In this document: one piece after another, positions 26,266 to 34,617 of the stretch
Layout: each line of letters opens with the position of its first letter
Numbering within the stretch: position 1 is the stretch's first letter
Origin: Rhodococcoides trifolii
Lineage (GTDB): Bacteria > Actinomycetota > Actinomycetes > Mycobacteriales > Mycobacteriaceae
NCBI RefSeq assembly: GCF_014635345.1
Contig: NZ_BMCU01000002.1
Coordinates: forward strand, 1-64,000
Direction: 5' to 3'
DNA length: 64,000 bases
Made by a program: the position numbers and the translations under genes
The notes under the pieces: generated by a model
The model's input: only the letters and a program-made list of their open reading frames with translations
What the model was told of the DNA's origin: nothing
The model's database searches: none

Positions 26266-27306
26266 TCATCCGAACCGCCTTGCCACCAGACCGGAGGCCG
26301 ACGGCGTGTATGAAGAGACCTTCACGAAGTCCCCGGATTGCGGAGCCTCCACGACGGAGTTGTTGCCGAGCCAGATGAAGATGTGACCGGAGTGCGGCTG
26401 GATGATGTCGCCGGGCTGGAGCTGTGCCGGGTCCGAAATGCGCTGTCCCCGTGGGTCTGCCACCTGGTCGCTGTCGAGATGCGATAGGAGGATCGCACCG
26501 CCGGAGGCTTGGGCGACCGCATAGAGCACTAGTCCGGAGCAGTCGAACCCCGTCTTCATGCTGTCTCCGTAGCTGTCGGCTACACCGCCGTCGGAGATGC
26601 CGCGCGTGGGTCCGTTGCGGTCCCCTCCACCCCATGCGTACGGGAGCCCGATCTTGGTCATTGCCGCCGCGACGACGTTGGTGCCGAAGGGACCGCCCGG
26701 AATGAAGCCCGGCCCCACTGGTGTGCTCGGCAAGGAATACTTGGGTAACGCAGCTTTCACCTTGCTCGGGTAGGAGTCCGATTCCGCTCCACCGGTCGTG
26801 CCCTGTGGGCCGCCGCGGTCCAGAACGCACCCGTACCCGCAGTTGTAAGCCACCATCACGATGTCCAGCAGTTCGCCGGTGACTCGTCCGGAGGCGAGGT
26901 CGCGTTTCGCTGTTTCTGCTGCAGCGCAGTCGAATCGACCCTGCGCCATGATTGCGTCGGCAGGATCGAAGGGATCCGATCGTCCGTTCAGGTCGTCGTC
27001 GCGTCCATAGGTCGGCCAGGTGCCGTCCATGAACTGCGAGAGGCCCTTCGCCCGCGCGGGCGAGAGGGCGCGAGGATTCCAGTTCGATTCCACGTCGATC
27101 TGGGCCGCAATCAGCGGTGGCGTGATCTCCGTGCATTGACTGCCCGCCTTGATGACCCACGCTTCGTATTCGGGAGGGACCGTCCCAGGCAGGAGTGATC
27201 CCCCGGTCGATACCGCCGGCGAGTTCGATCCGAGTGCCGCCGCGAACATTACGAAGAGGCCGAGGGCCGACAGTACGCAGAAGACGGACACGATTCTGGC
27301 GCTCAT
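26266..27306 (-). CDS. lytic transglycosylase-NlpC/P60 cell-wall hydrolase
   Basis: A 346-aa two-domain peptidoglycan hydrolase. An N-terminal signal-anchor (VSVFCVLSALGLFVMFAAAL) precedes a soluble lytic transglycosylase domain (AAQIDVESNWNPRALSPARA with the catalytic Glu; KGLSQFMDGTWPTYG). A C-terminal NlpC/P60 peptidase domain follows (GLPYAWGGGDRNG, KTGFDCSGLVLYA with the Cys nucleophile; PHSGHIFIWLG with the His). Such enzymes (Tn916 Orf14, VirB1-like) open the wall for the conjugation channel. Both active sites look intact. Confidence 0.93.
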   Translation of the reverse strand: MSARIVSVFCVLSALGLFVMFAAALGSNSPAVSTGGSLLPGTVPPEYEAWVIKAGSQCTEITPPLIAAQIDVESNWNPRALSPARAKGLSQFMDGTWPTYGRDDDLNGRSDPFDPADAIMAQGRFDCAAAETAKRDLASGRVTGELLDIVMVAYNCGYGCVLDRGGPQGTTGGAESDSYPSKVKAALPKYSLPSTPVGPGFIPGGPFGTNVVAAAMTKIGLPYAWGGGDRNGPTRGISDGGVADSYGDSMKTGFDCSGLVLYAVAQASGGAILLSHLDSDQVADPRGQRISDPAQLQPGDIIQPHSGHIFIWLGNNSVVEAPQSGDFVKVSSYTPSASGLVARRFG

Positions 27307-27339
27307 CGAGTCCCTCGCGACTGGTCGGACTGAACGTGG

Positions 27340-29229
27340 TCATGTAAGCGCCGCGATCTTTGCGGCGGCCCACTCGGTCATCCAGCTCACGGACGTATGC
27401 CCGGACGAATCGATGGGCTTGTCGGTGTACGAGGACACGTGCACTCCGGACGCGAGGAACGCTGCTGCCTGCATCCCTTCGGATGCGATGTTGGACAACG
27501 CATCCGCTCCCGGCGAGCTCATCAGCGAGGTCAGCTGGGAGGCAAGCGATCCTACGTCGGAGACCGACCCCAGAGCGCTGTCAGGTGTTTTTATGGACCC
27601 AGTGAGAGCCGACAGGCCCACCGTCGTCAGTTCGAGTCCCGCTGAGGCTGCGCGCCCTGCGGCTCCGATCCAGTCTCCAGTTTCAAGGCCGTGCCATAGC
27701 GCTTCTTGCAGAGCGCCCACGCTATTGGCAAGTCGGATCACGTCTACCTGACCCAGCAGGCTCACGACGACGGAGGCGATGGCGGCCGCACCCGACGGGT
27801 CTGGGATGAGTTGAAGAAGTTTGGACACAACCTGTAGGTCGGCGCCAGCGGCGAATCGTACGACGGGTTCGAACAGATGATTGAGGTCGCCTGACAGGGC
27901 GTGTGCTTTCTTGATCAGGTCCGCCTGAGCAGCACCCGGTAGGAGTAGGGCGGGGTCGATCACGATCTGCCCAAGCTCTCGGAGTGCGTCGATGATGCCC
28001 GGGATGTTCGCCGTGAACTCGACAAGGTTGGTGCCGGCGTTCGTGAGCTGATCGATCACGACGGATGGCTTGAGTACGGCAAGTGCGCCGCTCGCCGCAC
28101 CCAGAGCACTGCTGGGAGTCGATGTCAGTGGCGTTGTTGCCGCGGCTAGTTCTCGCCCTGGCTGGTCGAGGACGTTCGCAGGCAGTTCCCCGCCCGACGC
28201 GACCGCGCCTGCCGTGTGCGCTATCGACTGTGCGTTGTTGATAGCGGCGCTGAGATCGATGCCGTTCAACTTCGCGAGAAGCTGTTTGGCTCCCGGGTCA
28301 GTTCTCTTGGGATCGAGTAGGGATTTGTTCGCCGTGGCCCACGACGCGGCATCGCTCAGCCCGCTCAAGGTGTTTGCTGTCCGCGTGGCTGCTGCGGCAA
28401 CGGCGTCGGGGTCGGTGAGCTCATTCCTGGAGGTTTGCGTGCTGATCTCCGAGACGTCGCTTGGGAGTTGCGAGGCCTGCGAGCCAGACAAATTTGAAGT
28501 GAGCGAGCTGGTGATAGCTGAGCTTCCGAAAGACCCCGGTGGTTGCGTGACCATGCGGCCTACTGCAGCGAGGATCGGATTCTTTGCGGTGTCGTTGGTG
28601 CAGTACAAGTCCGCTCGGTCACACTGCTCCGCGACCCGAGAGGTCATCGAGCAGAAGCCACCTGGTCGAGCTCCGGCGATGCCGTGGCCGTTCACTTGTG
28701 GGCCCACGACCTTGCCATCGGCGTTTGCCTGCTTGGGATCGGCGATCAGACCGGCCCCGAGAACACGGTCTGCTGGGATCGGGGAGCTTCCACAGCCAAT
28801 GTTTGCCACCACGTCGCCCGCGATGTCGGCTCCTTGGGAGTATCCGAAGATGAGCCATCGTGTGTTGGTACATCCGGCCAGGGAGGCGATGTCGTCGTTC
28901 AGCTTCTGACGGCCATCGGCTGCCGACGTGGCGTAGGCGACGCCGGCGGTGAATGCCTGGGCGTCATAGGGAGCAAACCAGGATCGGATCTGACCCGGGA
29001 AGCGTCGGTCCAGTTCGTCGGCAATGGGTTTAAGAAGTCCCACGGACACCGAAGGGTCTGCGGTGTTGCCGGTCTCCCAGGTGCCGGGGACGAACTCCGC
29101 CGCGATCCGAGGACAATCGGTGGACGAGCCTGGGCTGGCGGCGTGCGCCGGCGCGACTCCAACCGCCAGGAGCATGGTGAGGGCTACCGACACCGTTGCG
29201 AATCTGCACTGCAACGTTGTTGCGTTCAT
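27340..29229 (-). CDS. secreted cutinase-family protein with long C-terminal extension
   Basis: A 629-aa exported protein. The signal peptide (VALTMLLAVGVAPAHA-A) is followed by a cutinase/serine esterase domain (about residues 35-220). The Ser nucleophile lies in RWLIFGYSQGAD, there are conserved Cys residues, and catalytic Asp/His candidates lie in RADLYCTNDT and NGHGIAG. The remaining roughly 400 residues are Ala/Ser/Leu-rich amphipathic helices without a known domain. Cutinase-like proteins recur in conjugation modules of mycolic-acid bacteria and may act on outer-membrane lipid. The gene overlaps the next upstream one by 4 bases (ATGA). Confidence 0.85.
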   Translation of the reverse strand: MNATTLQCRFATVSVALTMLLAVGVAPAHAASPGSSTDCPRIAAEFVPGTWETGNTADPSVSVGLLKPIADELDRRFPGQIRSWFAPYDAQAFTAGVAYATSAADGRQKLNDDIASLAGCTNTRWLIFGYSQGADIAGDVVANIGCGSSPIPADRVLGAGLIADPKQANADGKVVGPQVNGHGIAGARPGGFCSMTSRVAEQCDRADLYCTNDTAKNPILAAVGRMVTQPPGSFGSSAITSSLTSNLSGSQASQLPSDVSEISTQTSRNELTDPDAVAAAATRTANTLSGLSDAASWATANKSLLDPKRTDPGAKQLLAKLNGIDLSAAINNAQSIAHTAGAVASGGELPANVLDQPGRELAAATTPLTSTPSSALGAASGALAVLKPSVVIDQLTNAGTNLVEFTANIPGIIDALRELGQIVIDPALLLPGAAQADLIKKAHALSGDLNHLFEPVVRFAAGADLQVVSKLLQLIPDPSGAAAIASVVVSLLGQVDVIRLANSVGALQEALWHGLETGDWIGAAGRAASAGLELTTVGLSALTGSIKTPDSALGSVSDVGSLASQLTSLMSSPGADALSNIASEGMQAAAFLASGVHVSSYTDKPIDSSGHTSVSWMTEWAAAKIAALT

Positions 29230-29879
29230 GCTGTCGAAATTCTGGTGATCAAAGCGCGCCCTGCTGCGTCCGTCCGAGTGTCGACGACCTGCAGATGGAT
29301 CGAATTGTCGCCCGTAGGGCGATGTTCGGTCACGACCACCGAGAAGGACGTGGCCGAGACTGGGGTGACGCGAACGCAGTGAGTGGTCCCGACGGGAACG
29401 GCCGAGTCGATTCCGGCCTGGATGGTCGACGGAACCAATCCACTCGAGTCGGGAGAGACGTACTGCCGTGCAGCGACTCCCGACCTCAGCACGTAATACG
29501 CGTACTGGAAGCCGAGGATTGCATCCGGTCCCGATGACGTACTGCCCGGCCCGGAATCCTGAACCAGGGACGGCGAGTGCACCATCGGGCAGGATGCGGC
29601 GCTCTGATCCAGTGCATGCGTAGCTGTTATCGGCGTAGCCTGCAGCGGTGGTTCCGACGGCTGGGTCTGCCGAGAACCGGCCAATATCGAGGCCCCGCCG
29701 AGTGTTGTCGCGACGATGCCTATGGCAGCAGCACATAGAACAACCCGGTGACGTGTGCCGCGTTTGTCACCGCTTGCGCTGCCGACCGTCTTAGCCGTCG
29801 GACGGGACGGTGGTCGCTCAGACCACGTCGGTGGAGTCCACGTTGTCGACTCCTCGGTCTGGGGCATGTCGCATTTCAT
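29226..29879 (-). CDS. membrane-anchored conjugation accessory protein
   Basis: A 217-aa bitopic protein: a cytosolic Pro/Ser-rich N-terminus, one helix (VVLCAAAIGIVATTLGGASI), and an extracytoplasmic domain with ILGFQYAYYVLRSGVAARQY and two cysteines. The family resembles small T4SS accessory proteins found before cutinase genes in actinobacterial conjugative elements, but I cannot name it. It is translationally coupled to the cutinase gene. Confidence 0.65.
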   Translation of the reverse strand: MKCDMPQTEESTTWTPPTWSERPPSRPTAKTVGSASGDKRGTRHRVVLCAAAIGIVATTLGGASILAGSRQTQPSEPPLQATPITATHALDQSAASCPMVHSPSLVQDSGPGSTSSGPDAILGFQYAYYVLRSGVAARQYVSPDSSGLVPSTIQAGIDSAVPVGTTHCVRVTPVSATSFSVVVTEHRPTGDNSIHLQVVDTRTDAAGRALITRISTA

Positions 29880-29882
29880 CCG

Positions 29883-30872
29883 TCAGCGGGGGAGGTTTAT
29901 GGGAAGCGACCGGATCACTTGGTCGACCTGGTCCGTCAAGGGGCGTAGCGATTGCTGCGCTGACGCAGTCACCTGGTCGAATGTGGGTGCTCCAGAGGGC
30001 GACGCCGTCGGGGCCATGGGCTGCGCCGAATCCGGTTCGCTCCCAGCGGCAAACGCGCCTCCGACGACGCCACCGACAACTGTGCCCACCCCGGCCGCCC
30101 CAACGACTGCCGGTACGGCTGCAGCGGCACCCGCGGCCGCGCCGACCAGTGCGCCTGCCGCAGCTCCCGCAACTGCCCCGGGCACAGTTCCGACGACTGG
30201 AGCGGCGACGGCAGCAACGGGTGCTGTCACTGCCGCACCGACAGCAGCGCCGATCAAAGCACCCCCGCCCGAGGACAGAGCGACAGCGGGGACACCGACC
30301 ACCGCCGCGGCGAGCAGGCCTCCGCCAACGGCACCGGCCACCGACCCGGCCGCGACGCGATCCGCGCGCGGTGCGTCGATGCCGGCTGTGCGTAGAGCAG
30401 TGTCCCCGGACGCTTCGATCACGGCGAAGGTGTTGTTGCTCTGGTCGGCGAGGTCACGCGGTAGCCAAGGGGGCCGCTGAATGACGTTGGCGCCGAAACG
30501 AAGCGTGTCCGGAGCTGCTTGTACGGGTGCAACACGTACCTGAGGTGCCGGTGCTGGATTTACGGGCTCGACCGCACCAGCCGGCGAGGTCCGTGCGCGT
30601 TGTGGAGCGGTGTAGGTGCGGAGCGGCGCGGAGTTCGTCGGCACTGGTTGAGTTGGCGCGTCCTCGAACTGCGCGTCGGGGTTGATTCCGCCGAGGTACT
30701 CCCAATCGTCCGTCGAGGGGACGCTGTTGGTCACTCCCGCCTGATCGGTGGCTGTCGAATCAACGCCAGGCTGTCCCGGTGCGGCCAGCGCCGCAGTAGC
30801 GGAGCCCAGCATCACGGCGACAGGCACTGTGAGGGCGACAGCGAGTGCACGGAGTATGTGGGGAGATGTCAT
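29883..30872 (-). CDS. secreted protein with Gly/Ala-zipper region
   Basis: A 329-aa protein with a signal peptide (ILRALAVALTVPVAVMLGSA, cleavage near ALAAPG), a Pro-rich segment (about 30-110), then a long run of Gly/Ala/Val repeats (GSVAGAVGGGLLAAAVVGVP; AGAAAGALVGAAAGAAAAVP) that reads as glycine-zipper membrane-inserting helices, and a C-terminal QxLxPLTDQVDQVI helix. It may be an envelope- or mycomembrane-inserting component of the transfer apparatus. No known family was recognised. It is the second gene of the transfer operon, overlapping the small ORF before it (ATGA). Confidence 0.65.
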   Translation of the reverse strand: MTSPHILRALAVALTVPVAVMLGSATAALAAPGQPGVDSTATDQAGVTNSVPSTDDWEYLGGINPDAQFEDAPTQPVPTNSAPLRTYTAPQRARTSPAGAVEPVNPAPAPQVRVAPVQAAPDTLRFGANVIQRPPWLPRDLADQSNNTFAVIEASGDTALRTAGIDAPRADRVAAGSVAGAVGGGLLAAAVVGVPAVALSSGGGALIGAAVGAAVTAPVAAVAAPVVGTVPGAVAGAAAGALVGAAAGAAAAVPAVVGAAGVGTVVGGVVGGAFAAGSEPDSAQPMAPTASPSGAPTFDQVTASAQQSLRPLTDQVDQVIRSLPINLPR

Positions 30873-31120
30873 CGGAGTACTCCAGATCGGTTCGTATGAT
30901 TGGTGTTTGGCTCTGTGGGGTTGGGCTGGTCGGGTCGAGTGGGGCGCCTCCGCCAGTAGGCGAGGAGGACCCCGTCGGCGCTCAGGGCCTCGTGCGGCCC
31001 GGCGTGGTCCGCCCACTTAGAGCATGCGATCCGGTGATTCGACAGCGCATGTGTCGCGGTGTGGCCACACGTCTCTCGCCTACGCGAGATGAGAGGCGCG
31101 GATTCCTCGCCGTGGGGCAT
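30869..31120 (-). CDS. 83-aa Cys/His-containing protein, first gene of the transfer operon
   Basis: A short frame (MPHGEESAPLISRRRETCGH... ending ...NRSGVLR) with several Cys/His residues (HRIACSKWADHAGPHEALSA), suggestive of a small metal-binding or DNA-binding protein. Evidence that it is real: a GGGAG site 7 bases before ATG 31120, a stop that overlaps the next start as ATGA, and a promoter (TTGACG/TAGAAT) about 50 bases upstream. An earlier ATG at 31138 is possible. It is easily missed because it is small. Confidence 0.5.
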   Translation of the reverse strand: MPHGEESAPLISRRRETCGHTATHALSNHRIACSKWADHAGPHEALSADGVLLAYWRRRPTRPDQPNPTEPNTNHTNRSGVLR

Positions 31121-31151
31121 TTGTTGGCTCCCGATCATCGATGTTCGCGTG

Positions 31152-31194
31152 TCAATCTATTACGTCATTCTAAACCATCAATCTGTGACGTCAA
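31152..31194 (-). promoter_or_regulatory. transfer-operon promoter overlapped by two direct-repeat operators
   Basis: On the minus strand, TTGACG (31194-31189) and TAGAAT (31172-31167) are 16 bases apart, a good sigma-70-type promoter for the conjugation operon. Two 16-bp direct repeats on the plus strand, TCAATCTATTACGTCA (31152-31167) and TCAATCTGTGACGTCA (31178-31193), cover the -10/start and the -35 respectively. The divergent HTH regulators at 31239-32907 are the obvious candidates to bind and silence transfer. Confidence 0.6.
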
Positions 31195-31238
31195 CGGGTT
31201 TGTCCGGAAGAGTGCTGACGTATGAGTGGTGAAACGCC

Positions 31239-31685
31239 GTGAGCCGACGAGTGCTCCGGGGTTTCAGGCCAGAGCGACTGGTTGAAGCGCGCCTTGAGAA
31301 GGGGCTATCGCGAGGCGACGTCGCCAGATCTGTGGGAGTCAGCATCGGCGCGGTTGGTTCCTGGGAGACGGGCCGCGCCACGCCGCAGGTCGACTCACTC
31401 GCGCGGACTGTAGAAGTGCTCGGGCTACCGATCGAGGCCGTCATCGTCGTACCCGAGTCCGAGCGGTATCTGTCGGATCTCCGCGCCCTCAGGGGCTTGG
31501 TGCAGCCCAATCTGGCTGCCACCGTCGGCATATCCACCAGCAGCCTTGCGTCCATCGAGAGGGGAGAAGCCCCACTGTCGGACGGTGTGGCCGCGAAACT
31601 GGCTTCCGCGCTCGCGGTCGAGTTAGACGTGGTCGAGCGTGCGTACGAGCGTGCTCGTGATCGCCCGATCGGCGTTCCTGGGTGA
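31239..31685 (+). CDS. XRE-family regulator with two HTH units
   Basis: A 148-aa protein with two Cro/CI-type helix-turn-helix units. The first is LVEARLEKGLSRGDVARSVG followed by VSIGAVGSWETGRATP; the second is LRALRGLVQPNLAATVGIST followed by SSLASIERGEAPLS. It has no other domain. GTG 31239 is the first start of the conserved part. It faces away from the transfer operon across the repeat-containing promoter region, which makes it a likely repressor of transfer. Confidence 0.8.
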   Translation: MSRRVLRGFRPERLVEARLEKGLSRGDVARSVGVSIGAVGSWETGRATPQVDSLARTVEVLGLPIEAVIVVPESERYLSDLRALRGLVQPNLAATVGISTSSLASIERGEAPLSDGVAAKLASALAVELDVVERAYERARDRPIGVPG

Positions 31686-31839
31686 ATTGTCTGCATGGTC
31701 TGCCCCCGACTGCGTTGAAGAGAGACCAAATAAAACCAAGAAAATAGTAAATGCGCAAGATATGTTGTGGATATCCCACGGCAGGGACGCGCATGTTTGT
31801 ATTTTCTTTTGATTTCTTGTGGTTCTGGAAGTGTGCGCC

Positions 31840-31855
31840 TACTCTGACTCCCGTG
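31840..31855 (+). promoter_or_regulatory. leaderless-type promoter
   Basis: TACTCT (31840-31845) lies 7 bases before GTG 31853, the spacing expected when transcription starts on the start codon, as is common in actinobacteria. The 120 bases upstream are unusually AT-rich for this window. No ribosome-binding sequence precedes the GTG. Confidence 0.5.
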
Positions 31856-32488
31856 AACGGTCCTGAACGATTGGCGTCGAGCGTCTTCGCGCGCCGTACC
31901 GAGCTGGGACTCACCCGAGATCAGGTACGCGAGCGTGGGGGTCCCTCCGAACCCACGTTGCGCAGTATTGAGTCGAAGGGGGGTAGCTCACTCTCAGCGA
32001 CCACACTGAGCAAATTGGACACAGCACTCGACTGGGAACCGGGAAGTGCAGTGCGACTGATGGACGGCGGAGAGGCCGTAGTGCGATCGGGCACCGGCCA
32101 CACACCGTTCGTGCCGGGCCCGGACGAGGTACTGGTCTCGCTGCCCGTCATCAGCGAACTCATCGCCGCATCCGGAGACTTCGAAAAACTCCTTGCAGAC
32201 AATCCGGAAATAGACGGGTTGGACACAGCGGTACGTCGACTACACAAGGCGCTGCACCCGCTGTATGGGCAGTTCGTCACCGGGCTCTTCGAGGAGAACC
32301 GTCGCGCCAACGGTGCCCTGTCGCCGGTGTTCGCGGTGTTCAGCAGGTTGCTGGACGAGCCGAACGATTCCGAGAATCCGGCTGAGTACGAGGAACGCAT
32401 GTACCGGCGGTGGCTCGCGGGCCGAAGCGACGGCGTCGACAACCAGACGATTGAACGTTTCGAGAAGCGACTTGGCAGGGGGGCCTGA
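31853..32488 (+). CDS. XRE-family transcriptional regulator
   Basis: A 211-aa protein. The N-terminal HTH (LASSVFARRTELGLTRDQVR, then PSEPTLRSIESKGGSSLSAT and LSKLDTALDWEPGSA) is followed by a helical C-terminal domain (ALHPLYGQFVTGLFEENRRA, NPAEYEERMYRRWLAGR) that I do not recognise. GTG 31853 fits a leaderless promoter. An upstream ATG at 31751 would add 34 residues rich in aromatic and cysteine residues that look unnatural. It overlaps the next HTH gene by one base. Confidence 0.75.
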   Translation: MNGPERLASSVFARRTELGLTRDQVRERGGPSEPTLRSIESKGGSSLSATTLSKLDTALDWEPGSAVRLMDGGEAVVRSGTGHTPFVPGPDEVLVSLPVISELIAASGDFEKLLADNPEIDGLDTAVRRLHKALHPLYGQFVTGLFEENRRANGALSPVFAVFSRLLDEPNDSENPAEYEERMYRRWLAGRSDGVDNQTIERFEKRLGRGA

Positions 32489-32907
32489 TGACGTCGAAAA
32501 GGATTGACTCGGTGGACGGGTCGATGCCGCCGGTGAACGAGAGAATCGAGCTGTTGTTCAGCGTATGGCGCGAGCCGGGTGGTACCGAACGATCCAATGA
32601 GGCTGTTGCGCGGGCCGTTTCCGCTGCAGGGCTTGATCTCAGTGCGGAGGCGCTTGTCGCCGCCCGCGCGGGGTCCGTCGTGTTGCAGAAGGACGTACTC
32701 GGCGCGATCGCGGCGGAATTCGGCGTCGATCAAAGCTATTTGCTGTCGGATGAGGCGGTGGCGCTGCACGACCAACTCGTGCTTCTGCGTGAAGTAGGAA
32801 CATCGGGGATAAAAGGAATCCACCTCAGGGGCGGGGACTTCCATGTCGACGCGGTGGGTATGGCCGAGCTGCTGCGTCAGCTGCGAGAGCGTAGTTCGAA
32901 CAACTGA
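32488..32907 (+). CDS. XRE-like regulator paired with ImmA/IrrE protease
   Basis: A 139-aa protein with one XRE-type HTH variant (RSNEAVARAVSAAGLDLSAE, ALVAARAGSVVLQKDVLGAI, AAEFGVDQSYLLSD) and a C-terminal helix (AVGMAELLRQLRERSSNN). It is preceded by an overlapping stop/start (TGATG) and shares its last base with the protease gene. XRE and ImmA/IrrE pairs usually work as a repressor and the protease that cleaves it. This one, without a ligand domain, is the likely protease substrate. Confidence 0.72.
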   Translation: MTSKRIDSVDGSMPPVNERIELLFSVWREPGGTERSNEAVARAVSAAGLDLSAEALVAARAGSVVLQKDVLGAIAAEFGVDQSYLLSDEAVALHDQLVLLREVGTSGIKGIHLRGGDFHVDAVGMAELLRQLRERSSNN

Positions 32908-33431
32908 TGGGCCATGGCCGTCAAATCGACGGCCTCACGTGTGCGGGGGCAGTAGTGGACAAGTCAATGCTCAAAGTGGTCGAGACGATGCGTGAGGTTC
33001 AGCCGCTGATTCCTCGTCCGTGGAACCGCGAACGGTTCGTCGCCGCTGTGGGTGACTACCGCGGGCGCACCATCAGGTTGACGGCGATGGACTCACCAGT
33101 CCTGCGAGGTTCTCCGTGCGGAGTGTGGCTCGTCTTTGAGGAATACGACCAGATCATCTACGACGCAAACACATCCGACTATCATGCCGACCAAACAATC
33201 CTTCACGAAGTCGGACACATGGTCTTGGACCACCACTCCTGTGGCGGCGTGAATGCCAGTCTTGCCAAGCTGTTCCCCGACGTCGACATCGCTGCCGCCA
33301 AGTCGGTGATGGCACGATCGCGTTTCGAAGATCCCCAGGAGATCGAGGCCGAGACCTTTGCGGACATGCTGATGGCGTCGGCAGTATCGCGATTTCGCAA
33401 GTCCGGCTCGATGGACGACCTGTGGGGGTGA
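32907..33431 (+). CDS. ImmA/IrrE-family metallopeptidase
   Basis: A 174-aa zinc protease-like protein. The gluzincin-type motif is in DQTILHEVGHMVLDHH (HExxH), with a downstream acidic helix EAETFADMLMASAV that supplies the third ligand. ImmA of ICEBs1 and IrrE of Deinococcus cleave or relieve XRE repressors on damage or cell-density cues. The internal start MLKVVETMREVQ (ATG near 32967) is an alternative, since the first 20 residues are not family-like. It sits in a tight operon with the XRE genes and a membrane protein. Confidence 0.88.
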   Translation: MGHGRQIDGLTCAGAVVDKSMLKVVETMREVQPLIPRPWNRERFVAAVGDYRGRTIRLTAMDSPVLRGSPCGVWLVFEEYDQIIYDANTSDYHADQTILHEVGHMVLDHHSCGGVNASLAKLFPDVDIAAAKSVMARSRFEDPQEIEAETFADMLMASAVSRFRKSGSMDDLWG

Positions 33432-33438
33432 GCACGTC

Positions 33439-34608
33439 ATGACTTCCTCGGTACCCCCGCTGATCGCGTACCCCGTGATTCTGCTGGCGATCGTCGTCAT
33501 TCTGGCGCGACTGAGCCTGCCGAACACGTCGATTTCCGCTCGGCGGATCACCGCAGCACTGGTGCTCTGCGTTGTCTGCTGTCTCCTGCGAGAGACCGGT
33601 GTGCACGAGGTGGTCACTGATGCCACCGGCGGTTCGATCGACACCCCGCTGATGCAGCAGCTGAGCTCGATTGCCTTGATGCTCGTCGTTGTTCCGCTTC
33701 TGCTGGTGACGATTTCGTGGTTTCCTGGGCATCAACGTCCAGGGCGAGGTGTCGCCGCCGTGCTGTACTCGCTCGGGTCGCTCAGCGGAGTGCTGATGAT
33801 CGCCCTGGGCACACACGCACGGTCGCTGAACACCTACATCGACCGGACGCCGGGATGGGAAACGCTCGGATACTTCACGCTGTTCGGTATTTGGTCCACC
33901 ACGCTCGGCGTCGTCACCCTGGCCGCGTCGATCGGCGAGCTCAAACGCGGGAATTTGCCGACTCGCCATGTCCTGACGCTGATGCTTGTACTCGTTCTGG
34001 GCGGGTGGATCATGAAGGAGTCTCTCTCCATCTCGATCTGCGCGGTGTTGGCTGCGTCGGGAACCGGCAAGTCCTTCGTGGACTTTCAGATTCAGGCAAA
34101 CGAGAACAACACCATCTACCTCGTCTTGATCGGATCGGTATGCGGCGCGCTACTTCCGCTGCAACGGCTGGCGGAGCGTCATGGCGTCGACACGTGGACC
34201 CGAGCGCATCGTCGACTGCTGCCGATGTGGGGGGACCTCACCGATGCGTGTCCCGAAGTGCGTTTGAACAGGGTCGACGACAGCGACCCGAACCTCACGC
34301 CTCGGCACCGCGCGCACCGGATGAGTATCGAGATGCGCGACGCGATGGTCATTCTGACGCGCTACGCACCCTGCACCGACCATCCGACCATCGGAGATGC
34401 GACCTTGGCGGCGGCGGTCGCCGTTGCGGGGGCAGCTGCACGGAAGCGAGCCGGCGCGCGTCCGCAGGTAGGGGTGGCCTCTACGCTCGTGGCGGGGCGT
34501 GACCTTCGTGGGGAGTTACGAAGCCTGTCGCGACTGGCGAAAGTGTGGCCGCAGGCTCGTGCTGCGGTGGGGCAGGACATGCACCGATACGTAGATTCAC
34601 CGGTCTAG
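33439..34608 (+). CDS. MAB_1171c-type membrane protein (DUF6545)
   Basis: A 389-aa protein with about seven helices in the first 240 residues (e.g. LIAYPVILLAIVVILARLSL, IALMLVVVPLLLVTISWF, LTLMLVLVLGGWIMKESL, TIYLVLIGSVCGALLPL). A cytosolic C-terminal domain (RRLLPMWGDLTDACPEVRL, HRMSIEMRDAMVILTRY) matches the DUF6545/MAB_1171c pattern. The family is annotated as putative transporters and is repeatedly found beside XRE-ImmA/IrrE genes in mycobacteria and relatives. A sensor role feeding the protease is as plausible as transport. Confidence 0.8.
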   Translation: MTSSVPPLIAYPVILLAIVVILARLSLPNTSISARRITAALVLCVVCCLLRETGVHEVVTDATGGSIDTPLMQQLSSIALMLVVVPLLLVTISWFPGHQRPGRGVAAVLYSLGSLSGVLMIALGTHARSLNTYIDRTPGWETLGYFTLFGIWSTTLGVVTLAASIGELKRGNLPTRHVLTLMLVLVLGGWIMKESLSISICAVLAASGTGKSFVDFQIQANENNTIYLVLIGSVCGALLPLQRLAERHGVDTWTRAHRRLLPMWGDLTDACPEVRLNRVDDSDPNLTPRHRAHRMSIEMRDAMVILTRYAPCTDHPTIGDATLAAAVAVAGAAARKRAGARPQVGVASTLVAGRDLRGELRSLSRLAKVWPQARAAVGQDMHRYVDSPV

Positions 34609-34617
34609 GGGGACCAG

